This document shows positions 1-8,827 of a stretch of DNA of 64,000 bases, one piece after another; positions within the stretch are counted from its first letter, which is position 1, and each line of letters starts with the position of its first letter. The stretch spans positions 1 to 64,000 of the forward strand of contig NZ_JARVWW010000013.1 of NCBI RefSeq assembly GCF_029846715.1. Direction: 5' to 3'. Below the pieces are notes generated by a model that did not search any database, was not told the origin of the DNA, and saw only the letters and a program-made list of their open reading frames with translations. Source of the stretch: Bradyrhizobium nivariense. GTDB taxonomy: Bacteria; Pseudomonadota; Alphaproteobacteria; Rhizobiales; Xanthobacteraceae. Made by a program: the position numbers and the translations under genes.

Positions 1-353
1 CGATGGCTGGCAAACCCTCGCCACAAAACCCATCGATCAACCAATTGACCTTGCCGCCTGAAACGATAACTTCATGTTACCCGGAGAATTCGCCAAGCCG
101 AATTCCAACCGCATTCCGGACGGCACCTTATGTTGTGCGCTAGGTCTCCTCGTGGCTGGAGTGATTATCGCGATCGATCAACCTTCAGGCAGCGAATTGA
201 TTTTCTCCGGCTTACCGCCACGGGGCTAATACCGAGAAGGTTGCGAGCATGCTGACGAAGCGCCAGGGCGCCTGCTCATAGACCGAGCTTGATTGGTGCG
301 GAGTCGACTAAAGCGGAATGGCTTTTGGCTGAATCAACCGGCCACGGGCTCGT
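1..353. other. No gene recognised
   Basis: I see no open frame with convincing coding character on either strand. The base composition is less GC-rich than the genes further on. It may be the decayed flank of the broken regulator that follows. Confidence 0.4.
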
Positions 354-1001
354 TCACCTCTCCCCGCTTGCGGGAGAGGTCAGCATAGGCGGCCCTTGGC
401 CGCCGTTCACGCGTGCGCGCCGCCCGCAGCACGGTGCCGATATCTTCGGCCGTGACTTCGACGCCCGGGGCCGATCCGACCCGGTCGACAGCCCGATACC
501 GCGACGGTCGAACACGCCGGAGTCCTTCACATAGAGCGTTGTCGGCGCGGCATCGACCAGCGGCGGCGTGGTGGGGTCCATGAGCGCTTCGGTCGCGGCT
601 TCGGGCGCAACCCCAACCCCTTCACGCAGCTGCTGCGTCAGCGCCGCGTGGTGCCGTTCTGCCGAACTTCGATCGCCGGCAAGCAGGAGGCTGCTGATCA
701 AATGCCGGCCATACACCTCGCTCAGTGGATCGAGTTCGACGAGGCGTCCCGCGTGAGCTGTCGCGGCAAAATGTTCGCCGGCTGCATTCTTGTCCTGCAC
801 GAGGTGTTCCAGCCCATGCGTGAGCCGCCCTCTCAGCGCTTCGCACCGAAAGAACGCCCAATCGTCGAACTCAGGACAATCGCCCAGCGAGAAGCCGGCG
901 AGGAAGGCATCCCGATAGAGCAGGCAGGCTTCAATCAGCAGTGCAAGACCCTTGCGAGGTTCAGCTTGATCGGGCGGTTGTCGCCATGGATCTTCGGCCA
1001 T
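354..1001 (-). pseudogene. Remnant of a BTAD/alpha-beta-hydrolase regulator
   Basis: The open frame of 215 residues begins inside a bacterial transcriptional activator domain (BTAD), recognisable by LLYRDAFLAGFSL, the helical repeats around VELDPLSEVYGRHL and the end LREGVGVAPEA. The DNA-binding domain expected before a BTAD is absent. After the BTAD the protein reads LYVKDSGV, normally the start of an alpha/beta-hydrolase domain (…HIAYQVVGDGP), but jumps straight to FDRRGIGLS, a motif from further inside that domain. The intervening stretch has therefore been deleted. At about 483-491 a base is missing: continuing in another frame restores DRVGSAPGVEVTAEDIGTV, as expected for this hydrolase. 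Truncation, internal deletion and frameshift together make this a dead gene. The family is known from multidomain regulators, often with an adenylate-cyclase domain, common in Bradyrhizobium. Confidence 0.75.
356..380. repeat. Short inverted repeat
   Basis: Arms ACCTCTCCC (356-364) and GGGAGAGGT (372-380) form a perfect 9-bp stem around a 7-nt loop. This type of short palindrome is frequent between genes in Rhizobiales. Here it lies at the 3' end of the decayed regulator on the minus strand and could act as a terminator, although no T-run follows. Confidence 0.5.
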
Positions 1002-1777
1002 CCGAGCGTCTGAAGCGAGAACCCAGTCATGGAATCCGCCCTTGCCCTATTCGGCGCTCCCGGGGACGCGCAGGGGACGGTCCGGCGCTAACAGTTAAAT
1101 CCGATCGAGCCCGCTCGCTGTCGAACGGTTCAGGCCGTTGTATTCGGCTCCGCTGCCGCCGGAATAATCGGAAAATCCATTCATGTTCGCACGTCTCCTC
1201 ATCCTGCTGTACGCCATTGTGACTTGTTTCAACTGTCCACGCGCCGGGTTTCTTCAGCAACACTCTCGTGCCAAGGTCGATCGACATCGGCGTACCGACG
1301 AACCAGGGCGAGGCGACAGCCGTCGATCTGCTGCTGCTCGTCATGTTTGCGATCCAGCCTAGCATGATGGCACGCCTAATCTTCAAACAGTGGTGCGATT
1401 GTCCCACGAGTTATGCTTCCTCTCACGACCGGGAGAGCGGCAGCTTCGACCGGACGCCGATCATGTTGGGTCTGATGTCGGCTCGGATCGAGGCACGGCC
1501 ACGCCCGAGAGAAACGCTGCGTCATCACTGCCTGGGAGGCCGGCCGCGACGGGCGGAAACGCGTTGCCGCGGCCCGGCCTATGGAGAAGCTGGAACGTTG
1601 TTGGCTGTGGCTCGAGCGACGTGGATCGCCGTCGATCGCCAAGTGCAGCTCGGGCGCGCCCGAAGCGTGTGCCGGACCGATTGAGGCCGAGCACCATCAA
1701 GTCTCCGGATGACACATTAGGCATGTCACTGTGCCGATCAATCGATCAATAGCGGAAGCGCTCAAGAGGTCTTGCAA
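1002..1777. other. No gene recognised
   Basis: Several overlapping open frames of up to 138 codons exist on both strands. None shows a recognisable family, a good ribosome binding site or consistent third-position GC. The last ~60 bases, including AGCGGAAGCGCTC near 1751-1763, should hold the promoter of the LuxR-type gene. Confidence 0.4.
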
Positions 1778-2965
1778 ATGAAGCCACAACGACGGCAAAC
1801 AGTCTCTGAATTGCCCATCTTGCGAGATGACGGCTATGATCCTCAAGAACTAAGCGATGTCATTGGCGACCTCTACGACACCGTCCTCGATCATTCGCTG
1901 TGGATAGGTGCCATTGAAGGCGCGGCACGTTTCGTCCGCGGCACCGGTGCGGCGCTGTATTCCAAGAACGTGGCCAATCAGGAGGGCAGCGCTCAATACG
2001 CGGCTGGAATTGACCCATATTTCACACGGCTCTATTTCGACAAATATGCGACGTTTGGTCCAACCACGGGTGGACAGTTTCTCGCGGAGATCGAGCAGCC
2101 CATCGCGGTTGCGGACCTGATGTCCCACCCTGAATTCCTGAAGACGCGATTTTGTCGAGAATGGGTGCCGCCGCAGGGTCCCCTCGATTGCGTCAACGTC
2201 GTTCTCGACAAATCGGCAACCAGCGTAGAGGTGTCCGGTGTCTTCCGCAGTGAGCGAGACGGCATGGTTGACGACGAAGCGCGGCGTCGTATGCGGCTGA
2301 TCGTTCCCCATATCCGCCGAGCGCTTCTGATCGGAAGAATGTTCGATTTGAAGGCCGCGGAGGCTGCGACGTTCGCCGACACGCTCGATGGCCTCAGTGT
2401 CGGCATGTGCCTCGTCGATGCGGGAGGCCGTATCGTTCATGCTAACGCCGCGGGGTACGCCATTATCGCTGTCAGCGATATTCTGCGCTCCGTCGGCGGC
2501 CGGCTTGTTGCCCGTGATGCGCAGGTTGATAAAATATTGCGTGAAATATTTGCCGCTGCTGGCCAGAGGGATGCTGCGCTTGGCAAAACGGGGATAGCGG
2601 TCCCGCTGGTCGGCAAGGACGATGAACGCTATGTTGCCCATGTGCTGCCTTTGATTTCGGGGGCTTGCCGTCGAGCCGGCAGAACCTACGCAGCCGCAGC
2701 GGCCCTGTTCGTTCGAAGGGCAGCCTTGGAAGTCCCGTCTGCGTTCGAAGTCATTGGCAAGGCGTTCAAATTGACGCCGACTGAGCTTCGCGTGTTGCTG
2801 GCTATTGTCGAAGTGGGGGGCGTTCCGGAGGTTGCAGCGGCTCTTGGGGTTGCAGCCACAACCATCAAGACGCATCTCGGCCGGTTGTTTGAAAAGACGG
2901 GAGCGACGCGGCAAGCAGATCTCGTTAAACTTGTCGCGGGATATGCGACGTCGCTAACCGCTTGA
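1778..2965 (+). CDS. LuxR-type helix-turn-helix transcriptional regulator
   Basis: A 395-residue cytoplasmic regulator. The C-terminal ~60 residues (about 330-388) form a LuxR/GerE helix-turn-helix: KLTPTELRVLLAIVEVGG, then VPEVAAALGVAATTIKTHLG as the recognition helix region, then LFEKTGATRQADLVKLV. Upstream, about residues 200-225, the stretch GLSVGMCLVDAGGRIVHAN looks like a PAS-type sensor segment. The N-terminal third is a family-specific domain of unknown ligand. I chose ATG 1778 rather than TTG 1772 because AAGAGG at 1764-1769 is well spaced only for the ATG. It stands alone between low-coding stretches, so its targets cannot be inferred. The family call is firm; the signal sensed is unknown. 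Confidence 0.85.
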   Translation: MKPQRRQTVSELPILRDDGYDPQELSDVIGDLYDTVLDHSLWIGAIEGAARFVRGTGAALYSKNVANQEGSAQYAAGIDPYFTRLYFDKYATFGPTTGGQFLAEIEQPIAVADLMSHPEFLKTRFCREWVPPQGPLDCVNVVLDKSATSVEVSGVFRSERDGMVDDEARRRMRLIVPHIRRALLIGRMFDLKAAEAATFADTLDGLSVGMCLVDAGGRIVHANAAGYAIIAVSDILRSVGGRLVARDAQVDKILREIFAAAGQRDAALGKTGIAVPLVGKDDERYVAHVLPLISGACRRAGRTYAAAAALFVRRAALEVPSAFEVIGKAFKLTPTELRVLLAIVEVGGVPEVAAALGVAATTIKTHLGRLFEKTGATRQADLVKLVAGYATSLTA

Positions 2966-3292
2966 ACGCGATCAGGCCGACGACGTAGTTGCGGAAGCGA
3001 CAAAGCGCCTCAACGGTTGGGTAAGGAGGATCATTACCGCATTGAAGACCGTGAGCGTGCGGTTCGTGGACACTGCTAAAGGCCAAGCTGCCGACGGCAC
3101 TCTCGCCGCCTTTAGAGATGTAGTTAAGTCGCACATGGGTCACGCCATGGAATACCTATGGTCGCTTTTCTTTTGAGTCCGACAAATGGACATTTGCGAC
3201 GTTAAGCCTCGGGGCTTTTGTAAACCAGCACTGTAACATTCTTCATAATGTCGTCGCTAATTCCCCGTCGGGCAACACACCCCCGTCAACCC
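2966..3292. other. No gene recognised
   Basis: Only short open frames without recognisable products. The stretch links the LuxR-type gene to the first dispersed repeat. Confidence 0.4.
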
Positions 3293-3925
3293 CTCCTCAT
3301 AAAAATATTCCACTTTACCGAAATTCGTAAATGGCGTATGTGTCGCCCATCCCGGCTCATCCTTGAGGGGCGATCTTGTGGTCGTCATTTTTCGCGAGCC
3401 GGGCTTGCGGTGGACGCGGCAGCGTCGGGTGCGAGAGGTCTGGGGCAGGGCGGATTGCTCTCCGTGAGCCCAAAACTTCGTGCTAGATGAGCGGCGCTGC
3501 CAGGTTCGTCTCGTCTGTAAGTTTCCGGCTCCGTCGACAGGGCTGGAAAAACTGCGGCGAAATGGCGAGCCGTGCGTACGGCAAAACCGTGTGGTCCTGG
3601 CCGTCGTTGCTACGGTCAAGCTCTTGCGGATGCGGCATTCGCGTCAACCGGCGCGATGTCGGTAACTTTCGCGAGGACGAGGGAGGCCAGCAGGAACTCG
3701 GCTCCCGGGAGAGCACGGCATAAGCCGTCCAACCACTGCGCAGGGAAGGCCGAGTGATTGGCACCACCTGTATGCTGCTGTGCGGTTCTTTTGCGCTACA
3801 TTTTCGCGCAGCGGACCGCGGGTGCCAGCCGGCACCCGGCCTTCCCTGTGCCCTCTTGGACAAGAGGGTGGAGCGATGAAGCAAAGCTCGGGCGAAATCT
3901 GTCGCGAGAACGAGAGCTCATGTCC
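3293..3925 (+). repeat. ~630-bp dispersed repeat, copy 1
   Basis: This block recurs at about 13975-14605 and 42715-43345 in the same orientation. It begins with AAAATATTCCACTTTACCGA and ends after GCAAAGCTCGGGCGAAAT. The 3' third can form a strong structure: CAGGGAAGGCCG (3741-3752) pairs perfectly with CGGCCTTCCCTG (3837-3848). It encloses GGGTGCC/GGCACCC and is followed by a CCCTCTT/AAGAGGG hairpin (3851-3868). Open frames inside it, on both strands, differ in length and frame between copies, so I do not call genes. I know similar sequence as a common interspersed element of Bradyrhizobium and Rhodopseudomonas. Its nature (RNA, mobile remnant) is not established here. Confidence 0.85.
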
Positions 3926-4018
3926 GCCGTCGGGAAGGTCGGTGGAGCAGGCCTTCGATGCGACCTGGAGCGATTGACCTCTCGCGGCCAGGCCGGTGAA
4001 TGGCCCGTTGGCAAGGGT

Positions 4019-4906
4019 TCAGAATGAATTGCCGAAGCGGTGTTCCGGAAGTCCCTGTGCGATGCCCTCGATGGCGAGAACATGACCGGCCTGGGGTTCA
4101 AGACTCAATTGCTCACGATCCAGAAACTTTCTCGCCGTCGTCATGAACAAGGTCTTCAGATCGTTTCCGCCGAAGCACACGCAGGTCGGATTGGTCGCGG
4201 GCACTGGAATGACGGTGTCGATCCGGCCGTCCGGTCGATAGCGTACCACCCGGCCGCCGGAGAAGAATGCGGTCCACAGTCCGCCGGCGACGTCGATACA
4301 CGCGCCGTCGGGCCTCTCCCCGGAGGCGCTGTAATCCGCGAACAGCCGTCTGTTGCGGATCACGCCGTCGTCGAGATCGAAGTCGAACTGCCAGGTGCGG
4401 TATCGCCTGGTATCCGTGAAATAGAGCGTGCGATTAGCCGGTGAGAACGCGATTCCATTGGTCACGATGACGTCGCCGAACATGTGCGCCGTCCGGCCGT
4501 CCGCGTCCACACGATACAGCGACCCGTTCGGTCGATGCAGCTGGTTGTCCATGGTGCCGATCCATAGCCGGCCCCGCGCGTCGACGCGTCCGTCATTAAG
4601 GCGGTTGTCGGGGCCGCTCTCGACCTCACAGAGCAGGCCTGGAGGGCCGTCATCGGACGCGCGGCGATAAAGACGCAGATCCTGCGCGAGCAGGTGGCAG
4701 CCATCTGCCGTCAGAGCCTGGCTGCCGAGGAAGTTGCACGCGTACGGAAAGACCTGATGCGCGCCGGTCGCCGGATCGAAGGATTGATGCAGCCGCCGGT
4801 CGATGTCGACCCACCACAGCTTGCGGGAACGGTCGCACCACAACGGCGTCTCGCCGAGGATGTCGCCTGCGGCGACCGCGGTCTCGACCCGATGCGCGGG
4901 GATCAT
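4019..4906 (-). CDS. SMP-30/gluconolactonase-family sugar lactonase
   Basis: A 295-residue six-bladed beta-propeller lactonase (SMP-30/regucalcin/gluconolactonase family) that would hydrolyse a sugar-acid or related lactone using one divalent metal. The family metal and active-site regions are visible: GETPLWCD near residue 18 (metal-binding Glu), GPDNRLNDGRVDARGRLW (Asn/Asp loop), WIGTMD, NGIAFSPANRTLYFTDT and ERPDGACIDVAGGLW (catalytic Asp loop). I start at ATG 4906 because the longer open frame adds 70 residues that overlap the regulator gene and look non-coding. It lies 55 bp downstream of the GntR-type gene on the same strand, so the two are probably cotranscribed, diverging from the TRAP transporter operon. 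The cytoplasmic substrate is likely the lactone of, or formed from, the transported compound. Confidence 0.88.
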   Translation of the reverse strand: MIPAHRVETAVAAGDILGETPLWCDRSRKLWWVDIDRRLHQSFDPATGAHQVFPYACNFLGSQALTADGCHLLAQDLRLYRRASDDGPPGLLCEVESGPDNRLNDGRVDARGRLWIGTMDNQLHRPNGSLYRVDADGRTAHMFGDVIVTNGIAFSPANRTLYFTDTRRYRTWQFDFDLDDGVIRNRRLFADYSASGERPDGACIDVAGGLWTAFFSGGRVVRYRPDGRIDTVIPVPATNPTCVCFGGNDLKTLFMTTARKFLDREQLSLEPQAGHVLAIEGIAQGLPEHRFGNSF

Positions 4907-4961
4907 GTCAGTCTCGCTGATCGACGGTTGTGCCTGACGCTTCGACGTCAGCCGCGGGCGA

Positions 4962-5621
4962 TCAGCCCTCGTTCCAGGAGGCGAGGGCGTGCGCGACGCA
5001 GCCGTTGATGTGCTCGGTGAGCACGGCTCTGGCGCTTTTGATGTCGCGCTTGAGGGCGCATTCCAACAGCGCCTTGTGCTGATTGATCGTCTCCGCGCCG
5101 CGGTAGCGCAGCGCATAGCGGAAATATTTGTCGAACACGACCGCGTGGGTCTGCATCAGCTCGCGCGAACCGCAACTCGAGATCAGCGCCTGGTGGAATT
5201 CGCCGTCGTAGCGTTTGCGCAGCTCGGGATCGTCGCCTTCAGCGAGGACGGTGCGTTCGGTCGCCGCCAGCTTGTGATGCGCGGACACCACGCGGCCTTC
5301 CCACTCCACGTCGCCGGCACGGAACGACTCGGCCATCGCATGATGCTCCAGCAGGATACGCAGACCGGCGAGCTCGCGCAGGTTCTGGATCGAGATCGGC
5401 GCCACCTCGAAGCCGCGCTGACCTTCGGCAACCACAAAACCCTCGGACGTCAGACGATTGAGGATCTCGCGCAGCGTGCTGACGCTGAGGCCGTAATCTT
5501 CCTTCATGGCATCGAGCTTGAGACGTCCGGATGGCGTGAGCACGCCGAAAATGATGTCGGCCCGGATGCGCTGATAGCCGCTGTCGCCCGCCGACAGAGG
5601 CCGTTCCTCGAGTGACGTCAT
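4962..5621 (-). CDS. GntR family (FadR/FCD subfamily) transcriptional regulator
   Basis: A 219-residue ligand-responsive repressor. Residues ~12-75 are the winged helix-turn-helix (YQRIRADIIFGVLTPSGRL, then MKEDYGLSVSTLREILNRLT, then SEGFVVAEGQRGFEV). Residues ~90-210 are the all-helical FCD ligand domain, with acidic and histidine residues expected for metal-assisted carboxylate binding (D-x-x-x-H in YDGEFHQALI, and H in NQHKALLECAL). FCD regulators typically bind organic acids. It is divergent from the TRAP operon, with a 229-bp AT-rich intergenic region between them, the usual layout for a local regulator controlling both directions. ATG 5621 fits the length of the family. Confidence 0.92.
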   Translation of the reverse strand: MTSLEERPLSAGDSGYQRIRADIIFGVLTPSGRLKLDAMKEDYGLSVSTLREILNRLTSEGFVVAEGQRGFEVAPISIQNLRELAGLRILLEHHAMAESFRAGDVEWEGRVVSAHHKLAATERTVLAEGDDPELRKRYDGEFHQALISSCGSRELMQTHAVVFDKYFRYALRYRGAETINQHKALLECALKRDIKSARAVLTEHINGCVAHALASWNEG

Positions 5622-5719
5622 GCCTTCTGATCCCGCCTGTCCGGATCGTCGGCCACCTCGTGAGGCGGCCGAACCATCAATGTTGCCAGCAATATAGCAG
5701 ACTTCCGACGCCTGACGTA

Positions 5720-5785
5720 TAGCAAAATATCATATGAAACAGATATCGTCATTTGACATGGAAATATATGTATGATGTCTAAATC
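5720..5785. promoter_or_regulatory. Divergent promoter/operator region, gntR-type gene and TRAP operon
   Basis: This is the most AT-rich part of the intergenic region between two diverging genes. It holds an imperfect palindrome with arms GACAT (5755-5759) and ATGTC (5775-5779), and further dyads such as CATATG (5731-5736) and GATATC (5742-5747). A regulator site is expected here from the layout; which dyad is used cannot be told by eye. Confidence 0.4.
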
Positions 5786-5850
5786 AGCTGAGGGCACGAA
5801 AAATGATGGCTTAAGCCGCCGTTCGTGCCTGATCGAACAGGGAGGAAACG

Positions 5851-6867
5851 ATGAGCTTGTTGGTACGGGCGCTGTCTGCGACGGCGATCTGCGTGGCGCT
5901 GACGGTCGGCGCATCCGCTCAGGAGATTCAGGAGCGGACGATCAGGTGGGGACACCTGAACAACACCGATCACCCCGTCAGCGCGGGGGTGCAGAAATTT
6001 GCGGAGATCCTGCTGGCGAAGAGCGGGGGCAAGATGAAGGTTCGCGAGTTCGCGGCCTCGCAGCTCGGCAACGAGCTGCAGCAGCAATCGGCGCTGCGCG
6101 GCGGCACGCAGGAAATGCTGTCGGCCTCGACGACGTCGCTCGCGACGGTCGTGCCGGAGTTCGGCCTCATCGACTTTCCATTCATCGTGAATACCGTCGA
6201 GCAGGCCGACGCTCTCGGGACCGGCAAATTCGGCACGTCAATGCTCGATAGTTTGCCGTCGAAGGGGTTGATCGGTCTGGGATATTGGGGCCTTGGCTTC
6301 CGCAACGTCACGAACAGCACGCGGCCGATCACCAAGGTCGAGGATTTCAACGGCCTCAAGCTTCGCGTGATTCCGAACCCGGTCTACCTCGAGACTTTCG
6401 GGTCCTTCAAGGCCAATCCCGTTCCGATGGCTTTCGGCGAACTCTATTCGGCGCTGGAGACGCGCACGGTCGATGGCGAGGAGAACCCCTTCACGGTCAT
6501 TCTCTCCAACAAGTTCTACGAAGTGCAGAAATACGTTTCCGCCACCAATCACACCTTCACCCTGAACATCATCCTGGTGAGCAAGGCGTTCTGGGACAAG
6601 CTCTCGCCGACCGAGCAGCGCCTGATGCGCGAGGCGTATGAGGAAAGCCGAGGCTATCAGAAGGAGCAGACCCGCCTTCAGACCGAAAAGGCCCTGTCGG
6701 AACTGCAGGCGAAGGGCATGCAGTACAATACCGTCGCGCCGGAAGAGCTCGATCGCATGCGCAAGACGGCGCAGCCGGTCGTCGACAAGATTTCCGCCAA
6801 TCTCAAGCCGGACGCGGTCAAGCTCTTCAACGACGAGCTCGACCGCATCCGCAAGGACGTGAAGTAG
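5851..6867 (+). CDS. dctP: TRAP transporter substrate-binding protein (DctP family)
   Basis: A 338-residue periplasmic solute receptor of a tripartite ATP-independent (TRAP) transporter. Residues 1-24 are a Sec signal peptide ending in VGASAQ. The mature part follows the DctP pattern: TIRWGHLNNTDHPVSAGVQK, then FAEILLAKSGGKMKVREFAASQLG, the domain linker with FNGLKLRVIPNPVYLETF (holding the conserved Arg that binds the substrate carboxylate) and GELYSALETRTVDGEENP. The conserved Arg implies a carboxylate ligand. GGAGG sits 6-10 bases before ATG 5851. It is the first gene of the rightward operon, followed by the small and large TRAP permeases. The ligand is probably an organic acid degraded by the downstream enzymes. 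Confidence 0.93.
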   Translation: MSLLVRALSATAICVALTVGASAQEIQERTIRWGHLNNTDHPVSAGVQKFAEILLAKSGGKMKVREFAASQLGNELQQQSALRGGTQEMLSASTTSLATVVPEFGLIDFPFIVNTVEQADALGTGKFGTSMLDSLPSKGLIGLGYWGLGFRNVTNSTRPITKVEDFNGLKLRVIPNPVYLETFGSFKANPVPMAFGELYSALETRTVDGEENPFTVILSNKFYEVQKYVSATNHTFTLNIILVSKAFWDKLSPTEQRLMREAYEESRGYQKEQTRLQTEKALSELQAKGMQYNTVAPEELDRMRKTAQPVVDKISANLKPDAVKLFNDELDRIRKDVK

Positions 6868-6943
6868 TCGACCTTGTCAGCATGCAAGAGGCGGAGCCGA
6901 CCGGTCGGCCGGCTCTTGACCTGACTTTGCCCGGACGGCACCT

Positions 6944-7453
6944 ATGGCACGATTTCTCGACCTCTATTGCGCGCTCCTGAAGGGCATCATTGCCGCATTT
7001 CTTGCGGTGATGGTGGTGCTGGTGTTCGGCAACGTGGTTCTGCGCTACGGCTTCAACTCCGGAATCACGATTTCCGAGGAGCTGTCGCGCTGGTTCCTGG
7101 TCTGGCTGACTTTCCTCGGTGCGATCGTGGCGATGCGCGAGCACGCCCATCTGGGAGTCGATACCCTCGTGCGGATGCTGCCGGCTTTCGGCAAACGCAT
7201 CTGTTTCATCATCAATTACGTCCTGATGCTGTTCGCCGACTGGCTTCTGCTCTCGGGAAGTTGGCGTCAGACGATCATCAATATCGACGATCGCGCGCCG
7301 GCTACCGGCCTGTCGCTTGGCATCTTCTATGGCGTGGGCGTGATCTTCGGCGTTTCGGCCGGAGTAATCCTTCTCTACGACCTGTTCCGTGTCATTTCCG
7401 GACAGGCCAGCGAAGCCGACATGGTGGCCGTCAAGGAATCGGAAGAGCACTGA
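6944..7453 (+). CDS. dctQ: TRAP transporter small permease (DctQ family)
   Basis: A 169-residue inner-membrane protein with four predicted transmembrane helices, at about residues 13-35, 50-68, 88-108 and 130-152. The family signature is present: FGNVVLRYGFNSGITISEEL, then SRWFLVWLTFLGAIVAMREH and AHLGVDTLV. DctQ pairs with DctM to form the membrane unit of the TRAP transporter, driven by the sodium or proton gradient. It lies 76 bp after the receptor gene and 61 bp before the large permease. Confidence 0.93.
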   Translation: MARFLDLYCALLKGIIAAFLAVMVVLVFGNVVLRYGFNSGITISEELSRWFLVWLTFLGAIVAMREHAHLGVDTLVRMLPAFGKRICFIINYVLMLFADWLLLSGSWRQTIINIDDRAPATGLSLGIFYGVGVIFGVSAGVILLYDLFRVISGQASEADMVAVKESEEH

Positions 7454-7514
7454 TGTTGTCTCCTCGTATCGTGCCGCCCGGCGCTCATATCCTGAAAATC
7501 ACCGGGATCGCGCC

Positions 7515-8795
7515 ATGACGATTGCCGTCTTCACCTTCTCGCTGCTCGGCGCCATGGCGCTGGGCATGCCGATCGCCTTTGCGCTGATCGTCTGCGGCGT
7601 GGCCCTGATGAGCACAATCGACATGTTCGACGCCCAGATCGTGGCGCAGAACATCATCAATGGCGCGGACAGCTTTCCGCTGATGGCCATTCCCTTCTTC
7701 ATGCTCGCCGGCGAAATCATGAACAAGGGCGGTCTGGCCAAGCGAATCGTCAACGTTGCGCTCGTTGCAGTCGGCCATTTTCGCGGCGGACTTGGTTACG
7801 TCACGATCCTTGCGTCCTGCATCCTCGCGTCGCTCTCGGGCTCTGCGGCGGCCGATGCCGCGGCGCTGGCCGCCTTGCTGGTGCCGATGATGGTGGCGGC
7901 GGGCCACAAGAAGTCCTATGCGGCGGGTCTGGTGGCGGCCGGCGGCATCATCGCGCCCGTCATTCCGCCCAGCATCGGGTTCGTCATCTTCGGTGTCGCC
8001 GCGGGCGTGTCGATCTCCAAGCTGTTTCTGGCCGGGATCGTGCCCGGGCTGTTGCTCGGGGCAGGACTCTGCCTGGCCTGGTGGTGGGTGGTGCGCCAGG
8101 AGAACCTGACGCCCCCGCCAAGAGCATCGCTCTCGGAAATGGTGAAAGCGGTGGTCGACGGCTTCTGGGCGCTGATGCTGCCGGTCATCATCGTGGTCGG
8201 CCTGCGTTTCGGCATCTTCACGCCGACGGAAGCCGCAGTGGTCGTCGCCGTCTATTCGCTGTTCGTCGCGACCTGCATTTATCGGGAATTGAAGCTGTCG
8301 CAGCTTTATGAGGTGTTCGTCTCCTCGGCCCTGACGACCAGCATCGTGATGTTCCTGGTGGCCGCGGCGCTGGTGTCGTCCTGGCTCATCACGGTGTCCG
8401 AGATTTCGGCACAGGTCGTCACCCTGCTGAAGCCCTTCATGGGCAACAACACGCTCCTGATGCTGGCGATCATGGTCGTGGTGGTGATCGTGGGAACGGC
8501 CCTCGACATGACGCCGACGATTCTCATCCTGACGCCGATCCTGATGCCGATCGTCAAGGCGGCGGGCATCGATCCCGTTTACTTTGGCGTCCTCTTCATC
8601 ATCAATAATGCGATCGGCCTGATCACGCCGCCGGTCGGTATCGTGCTGAATGTGGTTTGCGGCGTCTCCAGGATCAGCATGGAGGATATCATCAAGGGCG
8701 TCTGGCCCTTCATGATCGCGCAATTGATCGTCCTGTTCGCGATGGTGCTATTCCCGGGACTGGTGACGATCCCGGCCAAGTGGTTCGGCGGCTAG
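7515..8795 (+). CDS. dctM: TRAP transporter large permease (DctM family)
   Basis: A 426-residue membrane protein with about 12 hydrophobic segments that forms the transport channel of the TRAP system. Typical DctM motifs are visible: MALGMPIAFAL near the N-terminus, SFPLMAIPFFMLAGEIMNKG, SGSAAADAAALAALLVPMM, VAAGGIIAPVIPPSIGFVIF, GTALDMTPTILILTPILMPI and NAIGLITPPVGIVLNVVCGV. I start at ATG 7515, which gives the usual length; the open frame extends 42 codons further upstream into the dctQ gene but without family similarity. The gene ends 32 bp before the dehydroquinase-like gene, which supports one operon from receptor to flavoprotein. Confidence 0.93.
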   Translation: MTIAVFTFSLLGAMALGMPIAFALIVCGVALMSTIDMFDAQIVAQNIINGADSFPLMAIPFFMLAGEIMNKGGLAKRIVNVALVAVGHFRGGLGYVTILASCILASLSGSAAADAAALAALLVPMMVAAGHKKSYAAGLVAAGGIIAPVIPPSIGFVIFGVAAGVSISKLFLAGIVPGLLLGAGLCLAWWWVVRQENLTPPPRASLSEMVKAVVDGFWALMLPVIIVVGLRFGIFTPTEAAVVVAVYSLFVATCIYRELKLSQLYEVFVSSALTTSIVMFLVAAALVSSWLITVSEISAQVVTLLKPFMGNNTLLMLAIMVVVVIVGTALDMTPTILILTPILMPIVKAAGIDPVYFGVLFIINNAIGLITPPVGIVLNVVCGVSRISMEDIIKGVWPFMIAQLIVLFAMVLFPGLVTIPAKWFGG

Positions 8796-8827
8796 ACGCG
8801 TCGGCAACAAAAGAAGGAAGAGCGAAA

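Noticed and set aside
1027..1407. A 126-codon minus-strand frame
   Set aside because: No start site, family or codon support; composition changes along the frame.
4907..5116. A 70-residue N-terminal extension of the SMP-30 lactonase
   Set aside because: It would overlap the GntR gene on the same strand and its Arg/Ser/Pro-rich sequence is not family-like.
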